Positions 9,794 to 21,060 of a stretch of 64,000 bases of DNA are shown piece after piece (position 1 is the stretch's first letter; each line of letters opens with the position of its first letter). The notes under the pieces were generated by a model. It ran no database searches and was not told the DNA's origin. It was given only the letters and a program-made list of their open reading frames with translations. A program made the position numbers and the translations under genes. The DNA is from Torreya grandis (lineage: Eukaryota > Streptophyta > Pinopsida > Cupressales > Taxaceae). Where the stretch lies: positions 1,853,501 to 1,917,500 of the forward strand of contig JARHVA010001921.1 in the NCBI GenBank assembly GCA_037957365.1, read 5' to 3'.

Positions 9794-11005
9794 TTCATGG
9801 ACCAATCATCCTAGATTAGTTCATCTATGGTAAAATGCATAAGATTTCTACTTTGTCTCATTCTTGGGCCTTGAACCAAACTATCAACATTGATGTGCAT
9901 GATGAGATCAAGCCTTGGACAAAGGCTTTGATGAAAGAGGAAGAAGAAGGAAGGATAGTGACCACTAAAAGGTCAAAAAGAAAACAAATGGAGCATCAAG
10001 TAGCACAAGGATAGAGATCTCAAAACCTCCAAAATACATAGAGTCATCTATTAATATGTAGTTCAATCTAGAGACAATTGGATTAGAGAGAGTCATAATA
10101 AGAAAATCCATGGTGGGGATTGAATATTTCACATTGCAGAAGGTTGAACCCTTTACAAGATTAACTCCAATTGGATGGCAATAGCCTAATAAACTACCCA
10201 TCCATGAAGAGGATATTGAAAGCCTAACTGAGGCTCATTCATCTCAAGTTAGAGCTAGCATTAGATGAATGAAACAAAGGATTCATAATATAGAGAAGGA
10301 AAAGGATAAATTAGAGACCCAAGCTATCTTATCGGTCCCTGAGTCTATAATAAATATGTTTGAAGTATCTTTTTTTATATGTTTGACTCTTTAAATTCAA
10401 TGAATCTAAGACAAGATGTATTGAGCCAATAGAGTGAGGTGGCTAAAGGATTGATAATAGAATGGTAAGATGTAGAGGCCAAAAACAATAGATCTTATTA
10501 GCATACTAATTAGGAATATATTTCCTAAGTTTAAAACCATTAGCTTGGCCCACCTAAATGCTATATTAGGGATAGTGGTAGATAAGATATAGAGCTTAAG
10601 TACTTGGTCTACAGGCTTGGATAGACTTCTAAGGGATGATGAAGATCTGATTTTAGGATTAAGAAACTCATTGACACCATGTTGGTTAATACTAAAAAGA
10701 TTACAGCTTTGGACATTATTGATGATGAGGAATATAAGCATAGAGTCACTTTGGTGATGTAGGAAATAAAGGTCAAGAGCTAGGGCCAATCAGGCAATAA
10801 CAACAACATAATTTTTTGCATGATATTCACTATTGAATAAAAGTTTACAGAAGTCAAGAGTGTTAAAGAAGCTATGGAAAGGGATGATAGATATTTTGAG
10901 GACTTAGTTGACCAAGAAGATGTATGCCTCCTGAAGCCAACTGTATATTTGGAGCTTATCAAAAAATAGCATCAAAGAGCTATGGAGATTATACAAGAGC
11001 AATAA

Positions 11006-12085
11006 GGGAACCCTTTAGAAATGGTCCCACCAATTAGTTAATATTTATTTTTTGTAAAAAAGCATTTTAATATTTGAAATAGGAATATTATTTTGTAAAG
11101 GCATATGCTAGTCTGTTAGCATATTTGCCTCTAGGTCAGTCTAGTTTTGAAAATCAAGTGTATTTTAGAACTATCTAAAAAAGGATAATTATCCTTATCT
11201 TTTGTACCTTTGTATCTCACAATTGATAGGTATACTACCTTGTCTTTCTATAAAAATTAGTACTACCATTTTGTAAAGGGAGAGAATTTTGAGCAAATTT
11301 ATATACTTTGAGCAATTAATAATATCAACAAATTATGTGAAGATTGTCTAAATTTGATGTGTAAATTATTAATGTGGTTTATCTCAATTGTTGGTTCTAA
11401 ATCTTGAATTTGAATGGTTTTATGAATTATGAATTTATATCTATGATACAGGGTTGATAATTTATGCTCATACTAGATTAGTTAAAGGATCTTGATTTTG
11501 TTTTACTTCATTTGTTTTATATTCAGATGTGCTAATGCTATTTGAGTTTGGTAACAAATTTTTAAATTAGAATCTAAATTTTACTTGTATGATTTCATAT
11601 TATCCTTACAAATTTTCTTGATGTATGGTGAGATTTGAGCTTACATTATTTTTCATCATATACTAGTTATAGACAGGTTTAATTATAATTGAAACTTTGT
11701 CATGATATTTGAGTTAAGGATCAGCAATCACTTATTTTATTTCTGCCTTACCCTTCTCTTTTACTTCTTTTTAAACTAGATCACTTTAGTTTAGACTTTA
11801 TTATAAATATCCATTTAAATTAGTCTATAGTTTTAGCTTTGATCATAATTCACTAGTATTAGCATAGATACTTACACTTCACAAAGACTTGGTCCATGAT
11901 GGCTCCCAACCATCAATTAATATAATTTTTGTGGAACAGATAAACATTGCCCTATCACTATTTCATCATAGGTAACATAAGTTTCCAAAACTTGATACTT
12001 ATGCTCTAAATTCCTAGAATTCTAAAATGAGAAGTGCTCTTTGAACACTAAGGACATCCTTGTGGTATATATAGAGGCATCAATA
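11006..12085 (+). other. 3' part of 5' LTR (putative U3 end, R and U5), no gene
   Basis: Noncoding, and matched by 31935-33018 at about 90 percent identity by eye. A TATA-like TATAAAAA lies at 11249-11256 in the same place as TATAAAAG in the right LTR. No open frame is shared between the two copies here. Confidence 0.55.
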
Positions 12086-12866
12086 AGTCCCCATTGGCAC
12101 TAGAAAGAGGGGTTTATTTCTGAATTAGTTGAATCTTTGCTTATCTTAGTGTGTTTTGATGTAAAATTGATGTTATCTTTGTACTTTTGAGTAATTATTT
12201 GCTTAGAAGTGTAAATATCATTGATCTTTATGGTCTCTAACCTATTTTTGTGCTTTTTTAAGACAAAGATCAAAGTTCTTTCAAGTTTGATTATTAGTTT
12301 TGGTAAATATAGCTTAAGATTTGAACAATCATAGTATTTGAGGTTAGAATAGCTTATTTTGATCAAATATTGGTATATTTTTCATAAATCTGAGCTTATT
12401 TGACCTTAGACATAGAAGGATAGATTATAATTACGCAATTGAACACATCTTTGAGCTATCTTAGTCAAATATTTACATCCTTTACCATTATTTACACATA
12501 TTTTCAAAATGAGCTTAATGTGCAGGTTTAATCTTTGTCCTTTATAAAGATTAACTCGATGCATCATATTTCAAATAAGATCTTCAATATTCAAGATAAA
12601 ATTTCCAAGGATATGAACAAGATCACATTTAGAGACAAGAGATCCTTTGCTTAAGCTTTAAGTCCATAAGAAAACCAAGTGAGATAAAGGTCGATGTAGA
12701 CATTCCAAATCTTTTCCAACCTCACCTCTTCAAGGTAGCTTTGCCTTCAACCTTCATCCAAGAATGGATTGGTTGGGAGAATCTTCAATCAACATGCTAG
12801 GTGTGGTACATGATCTTCTACGTAACCCTAAAAAATACATGCTAACATTTCGTCCAATTTGAATTA
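12086..12866 (+). other. Primer binding site and leader of element G
   Basis: Nine bases after the LTR, TGGCACTAGAAAGAGGGG starts at 12095. It has the TGG start and form of a primer binding site, but I cannot assign it to a particular tRNA. The rest, to the gag start, is an A+T-rich untranslated leader of about 750 bases with no protein similarity. Confidence 0.45.
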
Positions 12867-13970
12867 TGACTATTGAAGAGAATATTAAATATTTTAAAGC
12901 TATTTTAAGGTTGCTAAATTTTGTGCATGAATATGTAACACAAATTATTTCCCTTTACTTTTAAAGATGATGCATACAAATGGTTTCTAAATTTTCTTGA
13001 CAATTATATTACTAGTTGAGATGGATTTACTAATGTTTTCATAGACCAATTTGGCAAAATTGTTAGTCCATGTCTCATATACCACTAGTTCACTGCCATC
13101 AAGAGGGATGCAAGGGAGTCCATATGGTCCTTTAATGCTAGGTTTTAGAAAATGTATAGTAGGACCATAAAACCTTATAAACCTGATGATGTTTTAGTTT
13201 TATAAATCTACAAGGATGTAGTAGATCTCATGACTTCTGTATTTCTAAAAAGATCTCTTCTAGCTATAATTACATTAACTAGGGCTTATTCTAAAGTAGT
13301 TATCATCAATGATCAAATATAGCCCTAGGGACAAATGGCCTACTCTATCCCAGATATCAACCCACATATTCCCATTCTAAACATGTTTCCTAATAATAAC
13401 TAGAATGTTCCAGCCATGAATCAACTCCCAAATTGTAATTAATTGCCTTTAAGTCATGCTACTCCCAATTAAAACCTAGGATTCTTAAATAATCTTGCCA
13501 CAAATGGTTTTAATGTAAATGATCAAAGAGATTTAGTACTAATTATTGGTACTAAAAATAACTAGATGCATAAATCTAAAACTCCAAAGAATGAGAATGA
13601 GTCTATCTTGAAAATTGTCCAAAAGTTGAGCACTAATTTCCTTCAACTACAAAAGCAAGTTGGCATTATTGGAGAAAAATATAGTAGGAACTTCTCATTA
13701 TAAAGGTTTAGTAGGCCAAATAATAGGTTTCAGAATGATAGTTTTCATAACAATAAGAATAATGAGTCATCTTCTAAAAAAAGGACTATGGACATTAAAC
13801 TTACTGATATTTCTTTTCCTAACTATTATAGGGTGCATTATACAACCAAGCATGGAGAGATTGATTATATAGATTTTTATAAGGCTTTTGAAGCTTTTCA
13901 AGAAGAGTTAAATACATTTAAAGTGGTCCCTAACAAGGATAGGGTCCAAGTACTTTAGGGTCTAAGCTTG
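12867..13970 (+). pseudogene. gag of element G (broken)
   Basis: Structural capsid protein. ATG at 12867 opens MTIEENIKYFKAILRLLNFV; after a frameshift near 12955 the capsid core follows: FPFTFKDDAYKWFLNFL, ITS, DGFTNVFIDQFGKIV, then ESIWSFNARF and YKPDDV. This is the pattern of the plant retrotransposon gag domain. A Pro/Asn-rich region and a helical segment (LKIVQKLSTNFLQLQKQV, about 13610-13660) follow, then a conserved tail (FPNYYRVHYTTKHGEIDYID, about 13815-13875). No zinc knuckle is seen. Element B has a matching gag at 33827-35100 on the minus strand. Confidence 0.75.
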
Positions 13971-14239
13971 CTGATCAAATTTTCATGGTGGCGACCTTTG
14001 ATTTCCCCTTTCAAGAGGACAATGAACCTAATGATGTCCCTAAGGAGATCCAAGATTTCCAATAATTCTCGAAAAAGACTTATCCTTTGAGGAATAGAGA
14101 GTAGAGGAAGCTATTGACTACCTCAACACCTCTAAATAACTTTAGAACTCTTCCAAACACTTCTTCAAGTAATGATCTAGAACCACCTAAAGGGAGTACC
14201 TCTAAGCATAATGTTGATGTTCCTAGTTATTCAAACAAG

Positions 14240-14840
14240 ACTAGTTAGAATATTGTTGAAGACATAAAGAAGATAAAAGGTAACATCATATTACATGAAT
14301 TGATGTAGATCATAAAATAAAGGGACCTCTTACTGGGATCACTATCAAAGACATATAACAAACCACCTAGGGTTGACAATGTTAATATGTATGTATGTAA
14401 AGTTAAGTCATAATCTCCTCCTTTCCTACTCATAGTCAAGATGTTATATAATAATTTTCACAATTTTTAATTGGATTCTAGTGTATCCACCAATATCATG
14501 TCAACAATTATTTACAAATAACTTAGCTTGAATCCTATTGAGTCTTATAGGGTTGTAACTAAGTTAGAAAAATCGAGATTCAAGATAATTGGGGAAATTT
14601 TAAATGTTCATATGCAATTGGGTTCTGAGCCTACAGTGTAATAGTTTATTGATATCCAAGTTGTTAACATTCTTGATGTGTATAGAATCTTGTTAAGCAT
14701 AAAATGGACCAAAGCTCTCAATGGCTACATGTCCATAGATTACTCACATTTATGACTACCTTGAAGGGAGTTATGAACTAGATCAGGGTTGAAAGAGAGA
14801 TGAAGATGAAGCATTTGATCTTTGATTACAATGTTGTGAA
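14240..14840 (+). pseudogene. Aspartic protease of element G (broken)
   Basis: The protease cleaves the Gag-Pol polyprotein. A conserved approach segment (NIVEDIKKIKGNIILHEL, about 14250-14300) leads to the active-site region LDSSVSTNIMS at about 14470-14500, where the family has D-S/T-G; here Gly has become Ser. YKXLSLNPIESYRVV and FIDIQVVNILDVYRILLS follow, with TKALNGYMSIDYSHL at the end. The same blocks appear in element B (FLVDSIES, IDIIVVDISKGYGMLLS, LNGYLFIDFSHI), confirming that the two are relatives. The next domain downstream is aRH, not RT. Confidence 0.75.
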
Positions 14841-14889
14841 TGAAAAGGTCAACATAATTGACTCAGACTTAGGGGGTTTTACCCTAGAG

Positions 14890-15310
14890 ATTGCCAAGGT
14901 ATGTGATCCTAAAAGTACTCATGTTATTCATTGGATATAAAAGTTACATTTTGATGGTGCTAGGTGTAAGGATGGATTTGGGGTTTTTATTGTTCTTACT
15001 AACCCTATTGGTAAAAACTATCATGCATCATATAGGCTCCAATTCCCTTGTACTAAAAATCTTGTTGAATATGAGGCCCTTATCCTAGGTTTACAATTTT
15101 CTATAAAGAATAAAGTCAAAGAACTACTAGTCTATGAGAATTCAAAACTAGTAGTCAATTAGGTGAGAAGAAAATATAAATGCAAACTCTCATACCTTAA
15201 GAGGTATAAATTTAGGTTCTAAGATCTAATTGAGTCTTTTGATAATTTTAGCATTTTTTCCATCCCCAAAGAAGAGAACCAAGTTGTAGATGAGTTGGCA
15301 TCTACTGCAA
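14890..15310 (+). pseudogene. Archaeal-type RNase H (aRH) of element G, upstream of RT
   Basis: Extra RNase H of the kind added to Tat elements. Visible motifs are LHFDGARCKDGFG (first Asp, codon 14953-14955), LVEYEALILGLQ (Glu, codon 15073-15075), LLVYENSKLVVN and VVDELAST (last Asp, codon 15288-15290). Asn stands at the second Asp (codon 15139-15141; element B still has Asp there), so the copy is inactive. The domain follows protease by about 60 codons and precedes the IPKG pre-RT segment, an order different from element C, where it lies between RH and INT. Confidence 0.85.
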
Positions 15311-15429
15311 CCAATCTCATGCCCAATCAAGACTCCCCCAACTTTAGCATTAATTTGATGCCTTATCTTTGATCCCTGATAATGTAAATCATTTTCAAGT
15401 CTTTAGTGATGATCAATAGATCTTAGATT

Positions 15430-15720
15430 TCATGACTAATTTTGGATCATTTGAGGCTAAATTTTTTGATGAGACTGATGAAAATGCACATAGGGAGGAC
15501 AAATTTGATCGTAAAGTCATTCAACTAAATGACAATAAAATTCCCAAAGGCATGATTGCCTTAGAGAGGCTATTTGACCAAGACAAAATGGCTGAGGTTT
15601 CTAAGATTCCCAAGGTAAGTGGGAAAGACTATACTATTTTTGATTTTGGACCCAAGGTCAACTCTAGCTAGTTAACAATGGAAAAGCCTAAACTAACATT
15701 GAGAACAAGAAGGCTAAAGA
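15430..15720 (+). pseudogene. aRH-RT linker of element G
   Basis: A 79-codon open frame (15432-15671) carries IPKGMIALERLFDQDKM, a segment that in plant Tat and Athila polyproteins comes just before RT. The rest is acidic (DETDENAHREDKFD). It has no catalytic motif of its own. Its value is positional: it shows that the upstream aRH and downstream RT belong to one continuous polyprotein rather than to two elements joined by chance. Confidence 0.7.
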
Positions 15721-16560
15721 GTTGTTAACCAAGTATAAGGATGTCATATCATGGTCTTATGATGACTTGAATATGTTTGATCTAAGAGTCATCACCCATA
15801 TTATACCCCTTAAAGAAAGTTATAAATCCATTAGGAAAAAATAGAGGTCTATGAACCTTGACTTAAAACCAATGATTTTCAAAGAGGTCAAGAGATTACT
15901 AGAAGCTAGAATTTTGTTTCCCATCAGGCATTTTACCTAGGTGACCAATTTGGTGATAGTCAAGAAGAAGAATGGTGAGATTAGGTTATGCATTTACTTT
16001 AGGAACTTGATCAAAGCATATTAAAAGGATAACTATCCTCTTCCCTCTCTTGATAAGATGATACAAGTTATTTTAGGATCAGCGCTGATGCCTTTTCTTG
16101 ATGGATTTTTAGGATATAACCAGGTATTAGTTGATAAAGAAGATAGGATGAAGACAACCTTCACTTACAAAAGAATTCCTTTTGGTTTAATCAACATACG
16201 AGCTAATTTTTAAAGGGACATGGACCATGCCTTCCAAGATCTGATTGGTAAGTGTATAATTATATATATGGATTATCGAACCATTTTTAAAAAAAATGGG
16301 AATATAAATTTATGCATTTATAGCAAGTCTTTGAGAGATGCAGAAGGTATGGAATCTCCTTAAACCCCAACAAAATCCTCTTTTATGTTATTGAAGGCAA
16401 ATTGTTGGGTCATTTCATAACTAAATATGGGATCTCTATAGATCCTAAAAGGGTGGAGGCTATATGTAGGATAGAACCTCTAAATAGTAGGAAAGAGCTA
16501 AAATCTTTTTTTTGGTAAGATTAACTTTGTAAGAAATTTCATTTCTAAGTTTGTAGAGAT
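15720..16560 (+). pseudogene. Reverse transcriptase of element G (broken, YMDY)
   Basis: Blocks in order: TKYKDVISWSYDDLNMFD, THIIPLKESYKSIRKK, VTNLVIVKKKNGEIRLCIYF, KDNYPLPSLDKMIQV, FLDGFLGYNQVLVDKEDR, RIPFGLINI and the active site at 16265-16276, which reads YMDY instead of YMDD, so a catalytic Asp is lost. After a frameshift come LNPNKILFYVIEGKLLGHFI and ISIDPKRVEAICRIEPL. It is continuous with RH downstream. Stops at Q or K positions are common. Confidence 0.85.
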
Positions 16561-16899
16561 TGTCAAGCCATTGAATGACATCCTAAAGAAGGATGCCAAG
16601 GTCTCATGGAATGAATAATATAGGAAGGCATTCAATGACATCAAAAAAGAAATTAGCTAAGCTCCATTCTTGATAAGTCTTGACTTTTAAAAGGACTTTT
16701 ATCTCTATTTTTTTTCATCTAACCATACTATGGCTACAATTTTAACTAAAAAAGTTGATGGGTATTACCACCCAATATATTTCATGAGTACTAACTTTAA
16801 GAATGCTAAATTGAACTATTCATTGATTGATAAACAAGCATATGAATTAGTTAAGGTAGTGAAGAAATTTAGGCATTATATCCTTAGAAATAAGGTGCA
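16560..16899 (+). pseudogene. RNase H of element G, first part (split by copia)
   Basis: EIVKPLNDILKKDAKVSWNE, KAFNDIKKEIS, FYLYFFSSNHTMATILTKK (in place of a D-A-S core), PIYFMSTNFKNAKLNYSLID, KQAYELVKVVKKFRHYILR and NKVH run up to base 16899. At that point the copia element is inserted. The frame resumes after it at 24119 with AILPDPTTKLMLR, which joins without loss or gain once one target duplication is removed. This validates both the reading frame and the insertion boundary. Confidence 0.85.
16895..16899. repeat. Target site duplication GTGCA of the copia element, left
   Basis: GTGCA immediately before the 5' LTR is repeated exactly at 24114-24118 after the 3' LTR. Removing the element and one copy restores the codon order of the RNase H frame. 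Confidence 0.9.
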
Positions 16900-17876
16900 T
16901 GTTATAAAGATTGTCATTGTTGTCAAAGGTCTAGAATTGGTGATAAAGGCCCCATATAATTTATTATCTAAATGTGTTTTAAATGTTTATGTTTAAATGT
17001 TAATATTTATTTAATATTAAGAAATATATTTTTGGTTGCATAAAAGTTAAAAGAGGGCCCATGGAGAAGTCAAAGAGTCATAGGGTAAAGACAAAAGAGG
17101 AATGGGACACATTTTCCCATGAAGAGTCATCTTGAGGAATTCCAAGAGTCACCAAGTAAAGATAAAAGAGGAAGGACACAATTTGTCATGAAGGGACACT
17201 TTGAAGAATATGAAAAATCACCAAGATAAAGACAAAATGGGAAAGGATGCATTTTCTTATGAAGGGCCACCTTGTGACTTTTCAAATACAAGGATTCTAA
17301 GGTTCATACAAATGAGGTACCATTTTCCATTAGGAGTGAAGGGTCACAAAGGGGGAATGCCAAAGTTCATTTGGAAAGCTATAAATAAAGGCTTGAAAAT
17401 CCATTTATAATATGCAAGAGTGCATGGTTTAGTAATTGTTTTATCTTTAGAAAAGAGGAGAGAATAGAAAGAGATATTATAGAGTTCTATAATTTATTGA
17501 GAAAGCGACATTGAGAGATAATTATGTTTTATACACAAGAGGGGTTGGTGCTCATGTGGGTTAGTGCTCATAAATAGTTATTCTATTGGTGCTTGGAAAA
17601 GGGGTTGGTGCTCCTACAAGTTGGTGCTTTATAACTTTGTAATTTGAGTTGGTGATCATTCATATACTTGAGATTGTTCTTTTTGGTTTTTCTCACATTG
17701 GATTTCCAAATAAAAATCTAGTCTCTCTCTCTCTCTCTCTTGTGTGGTGAATGTTATTATTTCAATTTTATTTCATATATTGAATGTATGGTTAAGTGGA
17801 GTTTGATTAAGTAAAAGTTTTATAAGATATATGATATAATGATTCATCCCCCCCATAATATATCCCATGCTTAATA
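16900..17876 (+). repeat. 5' LTR of nested copia
   Basis: Starts TGTTATAAAGATTGTC and ends CATGCTTAATA, matching 23150-24113 throughout. It contains five irregular copies of a GGTTGGTGCTC-like word (17537-17665) and a (TC)10 run at 17722-17741. The terminal CA is ATA in both copies. Two bases separate it from the primer site. Confidence 0.9.
17722..17741. repeat. (TC)10 microsatellite in the copia LTR
   Basis: Ten TC dinucleotides. The homologous place in the 3' LTR (about 23966-23975) has only about five, so the run has changed length since insertion. Confidence 0.9.
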
Positions 17877-17878
17877 AT

Positions 17879-17896
17879 TGGTATTAGAGTAGGTTC
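17879..17896 (+). promoter_or_regulatory. Primer binding site of copia (initiator Met tRNA)
   Basis: TGGTATTAGAGTAGGTTC matches the plant initiator-Met site (TGGTATCAGAGC...) with C to T changes. It begins two bases after the 5' LTR, which fixes the LTR end. Confidence 0.85.
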
Positions 17897-17941
17897 CTTT
17901 TAAATATGTTTTACAACTTGAAGGTAGATCAGGGAAAGCAT

Positions 17942-19850
17942 GATGGTTGGATCACATGAATTTCTTTCTACAAATAAGGCACATTTGTTTGATGGGAAAA
18001 ATTATGATTTTTAGATAATAAGGATGAGAAATTATTTGGTGTCTCTTGGATTTGACATTTGGAAAGAAGTTATGGAGGAATACAAAGAACCACAGACACT
18101 TGTGACTACTCCAGTAGAAAAGAAGGCAAGTGAAAAAAATGCTAAAGCTTTAAATGCTATTTTATGTGATTTATGTGAATTAAAAAAATTTAAAGTTATG
18201 CAATGCAAATTTGCTCATGAGACTTGAGTAAAGCTTGAAAATATGTACAAATGTGATGGAAAGGTTTAGCAAGCTAAGCTCCAGATTTTTAGAAGATAGT
18301 TTGAGAGTTTGAAAATAGAAGAGCAAGAAAATATAGCGAGTTATATTTTGTAGGTTGATCAAATAGTTAATCATATTCAATGCCTTAGAGAAAATTTAAA
18401 AGAATTAGTGGTGGTATAAAAGGTTTTGAGATCTCTACCAATGAGATATGATGCAAAGGTTTTGATAATCGAGGAGATAAAATATTTAGCCAAGCTAAAG
18501 ATGGATTAACTACATGGTATTCTTATGGCATATAAGATGCAGACCAAATAAGAGAAACCCTCAAAGAGGGAAGCTACTTTTAAGACATCAAAGAAATACA
18601 AGGATAAGAATCAAGAATCAAGTGATAACTCTAGTGATGATGAAGATGAAAATAGAGCTCTATTCATCTAAAAGTAGAAAAAGGGCACAGGTAAATATCA
18701 AGAAAATTTACCTTTTAAATGTTTTAATTATGGAAATATTAGACATTTTTAAGCTAAGTGCCGAGATAAGAATAATAGTGACAATGAAGAAGGAAGGTCT
18801 ACATATAAGAAGAATTTAAAATGCAAATTCAATAAGGGATTCAAGAAGAAGTGTTTATACTCTAAATATCCTAGCTCAATCGAAGACAGTGGAGTCAGTG
18901 ATTCAGATGAAGAAGATATTCTATTCATGACCATACATGAAGATGCTTCTACAAGCAAAAGTATATGTGATCAAGAAGAAGAAAAAGATGAAGCTAAAGT
19001 GAATCCAGAAGGATAACTCATTTGTGCCTTAGAAAAATTATAATCTCTTGAGAATAAAAATCAAAGACTGAAGCTCCAGATCGATAAAAATGAAAAGAAG
19101 TCAAAGGAAATAATTAAAGATATACAAGCACACATTGAAGAAGATAAAAATATTGAAGAAGATTTAACAGCTTAGTTTCAAAAATTAAGTGAAGAATGTG
19201 AAAGCTATGTTATTGAAATTGCTTCTTTAAAAGTAGATCTTGAGAAAATAAATAAAACAATCAATGATAAAGTAGCTAATGATTCAAAATTTGAGAATAA
19301 CACTAATGTATTGAACAAGAAATTAGAAATTTAAAAATCAATATAAGATAAGGTAAGATAGGTATAAAATTTGAGAAGAAAAAGAGCTATGCTGAAACTC
19401 TTATAAAAGAGGAAACAAAAAGGGAAGAAGTTAAGAATATAGAGGACATCTCAAACAAAGAAGGTTGGAAGGAACAAAGCTACAAAAGGCAATCAAGTCA
19501 GAGATACATAAACATGTTCTATTTTTATGGTTAATATTTTTATTGTAATGGATATGGTCATAAGAAAATATAATGTCAAAAAAAGGCTAATAATTTCAAA
19601 AATAAGAAGAAGGAAACTCATGCAGAGTCAAGTAAAAGCCATAAGTCCTTTGCTCCTCTATCAGGATTTGGTGAAGAGGCCATAATATGTTGCAAGTGCA
19701 ATAAATCTGGAAACATAGCTAGGTAATATATAATCATGTTTGAGTCAGTCAAGAAGGACCAAATTTTCAAGGCTCCATTCATCAAGAAAAAAGTTAGATA
19801 GGTTCATGGTAGAAGAAACAACCTAAAAAGTCTATGTTTATCTAGATAAC
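17942..19850 (+). pseudogene. Copia gag with zinc knuckles and coiled coil (broken)
   Basis: ATG at 17942 starts MVGSHEFLSTNKAHLFDGKN, the usual copia gag opening. The capsid region (RMRNYLVSLGFDIWKEVMEE, EKKASEKNAKALNAILCDL) is readable to about 18500. A zinc knuckle at 18720-18761 reads C-x2-Y-x4-H-x4-C, with Tyr for the second Cys. It is followed by a Ser/Asp/Glu-rich linker and a long Glu/Lys coiled coil (about 19020-19370, for example SLENKNQRLKLQIDKNEKKS). A second, damaged knuckle (CCKCNKSGNIA) lies near 19690. This extended gag resembles SIRE elements. Stops are mostly TAG. Confidence 0.75.
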
Positions 19851-20140
19851 TTTGCATGCAAGAAATGAAAAAAATCCGTGGTTCATTGACAACAAATGTT
19901 TGAGGCATATGACAAGAGATAAGAGAAATTTCATAACCCTAAATAAGATCAATGGTGGCATAGTGAAATTTAGAGACAATACTACTACTAAAATTGCTAG
20001 AAAAGGTACACTAAGTCTAGATAATTGTAGAAATAAGACTAAAAATGTTCTATATGTAGAAGGTATTAAGCATAATATTTTGAGTGTAATTAAAATGTGT
20101 GATCAAGGAAACACACTAAATTTTTATGTATAAGGTTGTG
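19850..20140 (+). pseudogene. Copia protease / pre-integrase region (broken)
   Basis: A 93-codon open frame contains WFIDNKCLRHMTRDKRNF. The copia protease has W-x-D-S-G-C-S-x-H-M-T here, so Ser-Gly has become Asn-Lys and the active site is lost. GGIVKFRDNTTTKIARKGT and KNVLYVEGIKHNILSVIKMC follow, as in the family. It would cut the polyprotein. Confidence 0.85.
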
Positions 20141-21060
20141 AAATTAGGAAAAAAGATTCATATGTGTTGGTTGCAGATGCTTAGAGAATATACAACAATT
20201 TGTTTATTTTATCAGATATCAAAGGTCAAAGATGTTTGAGTTAGATTGAAGAAAGTTAGTTATGGAAAAGGAGAATAGGACACATAAATTTTGAAAATCT
20301 TGTCAACATCATCAAGAAGTAATTAGTCATAAATATTTTAAAGATTACAAATCCCTCCAACACACTTTGTGAACCTTGTTAGCATGGGAAACAGATCAGA
20401 AGATGGCTCAAGACAAAAGAATACTCAACCACTTAGATGTTAGAGCTTATTCACACTAATTTGTGTGGAACTATGAGAATTCAGTGTACTTAAAGTGATA
20501 AATATTTCATGTTGCTCATTGATGATTTTAAACGTATGACTTGGGTAATGTTTTTGAATAAAAAATCAAAAGATTTTAGCCACTTCAAAGCATTCAAGGC
20601 TTTTGTTGAGAATGAACTAATTTAAAGATCAAGTGCCTAAGATTAGATCAAGGAGTAAAATTCATGTCAAATAATTCTTTTGAGTATTATGAAGACCATG
20701 GGATAAAGAGATAGTATTCAGTAGCTATAACTCCACAAGAAAATGAAGTAGTTGAGTGGAAAAACAAAATAGTTTAGGAGATGTCAAGGACAACGATAAA
20801 TGAATCTAAGATACCATATAAATATTAGAGAGAGGTAGTAGGTAAATTAGTGAAAATATAAAATAGAGTGTTATTAAGAGTCAATAGTGATAAGACTCCC
20901 TATGAGCTATGGAAAGACAAACTAGCTACACTTGATTATTTCATATTTTCTAATAGTAGACGCTTCATAAAAAGAACTGATGAAAAATTGGGTAAGTTTG
21001 AATCTAGAATAGATGAAGGTATATTTATTGAATATTCTTACAAAATTAAAGCTTATAAAT
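20140..21060 (+). pseudogene. Copia integrase (broken)
   Basis: Zinc domain: LWKRRIGHINFENL, then a CEPC block with LCEPC at about 20370 (H-H-C-C with parts damaged). Core: FMLLIDDFKRMTWVMFL (first Asp, about 20520), a damaged second Asp segment (RLDQGVKFMSNNSFE, about 20650-20690) and VVEWKNKIV (about 20750), where the family has an active-site Glu as VVERKNR. The C-terminal block TPYELWKDKLATLDYFIFSN and DEKLGKFESRIDEGIFIEYS runs to 21060. Stops and one or two frameshifts are present. Confidence 0.85.

Larger units (their letters stand above)
6918..11005 (+). pseudogene. LTR reading frame, left copy (unknown protein, interrupted)
   Basis: The left LTR's copy of the unknown protein described at 28703-31934. 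ATG at 6918 (the right copy has GTG) is followed by a frame with LCFEHERDNIKTIFNIIES and NFQALEA, then DEIELYLSIG, DLDVVVLNT, NWVSYVYFMVEKGF and GRFTVSHHYYKLHIFKY. The frame is lost at 7982, where a copia insert replaced about 958 bases (the middle of the protein). It resumes at 9794 and ends with EAMERDDRYFEDLVDQED, LLKP and HQRAMEIIQEQ before TAA at 11003-11005. Stops at several sites are absent from the right copy. At least two others, TGA in LI.DP and TAA before the KYVD region, occur in both copies. Confidence 0.75.
4884..12085 (+). repeat. 5' LTR of element G (with nested copia insert)
   Basis: Matches 26669-33018 in the same orientation from end to end, except for 7983-9793, which is foreign. 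Starts TGTTGAGGTCAA and ends TCAATA (12080-12085). It contains a U3 region with internal repeats at about 5985-6190, the left copy of the LTR reading frame (6918-11005), and a TATA-like TATAAAAA at 11249-11256 near its 3' end. If that TATA box is right, U3 is over 5 kb and R-U5 about 0.8 kb. Confidence 0.85.

Noticed and set aside
10406..10962. Minus-strand open frames in the left LTR
   Set aside because: Shadows of the plus-strand coiled-coil frame shared with the right LTR; the same shadows occur at 31355-31891.
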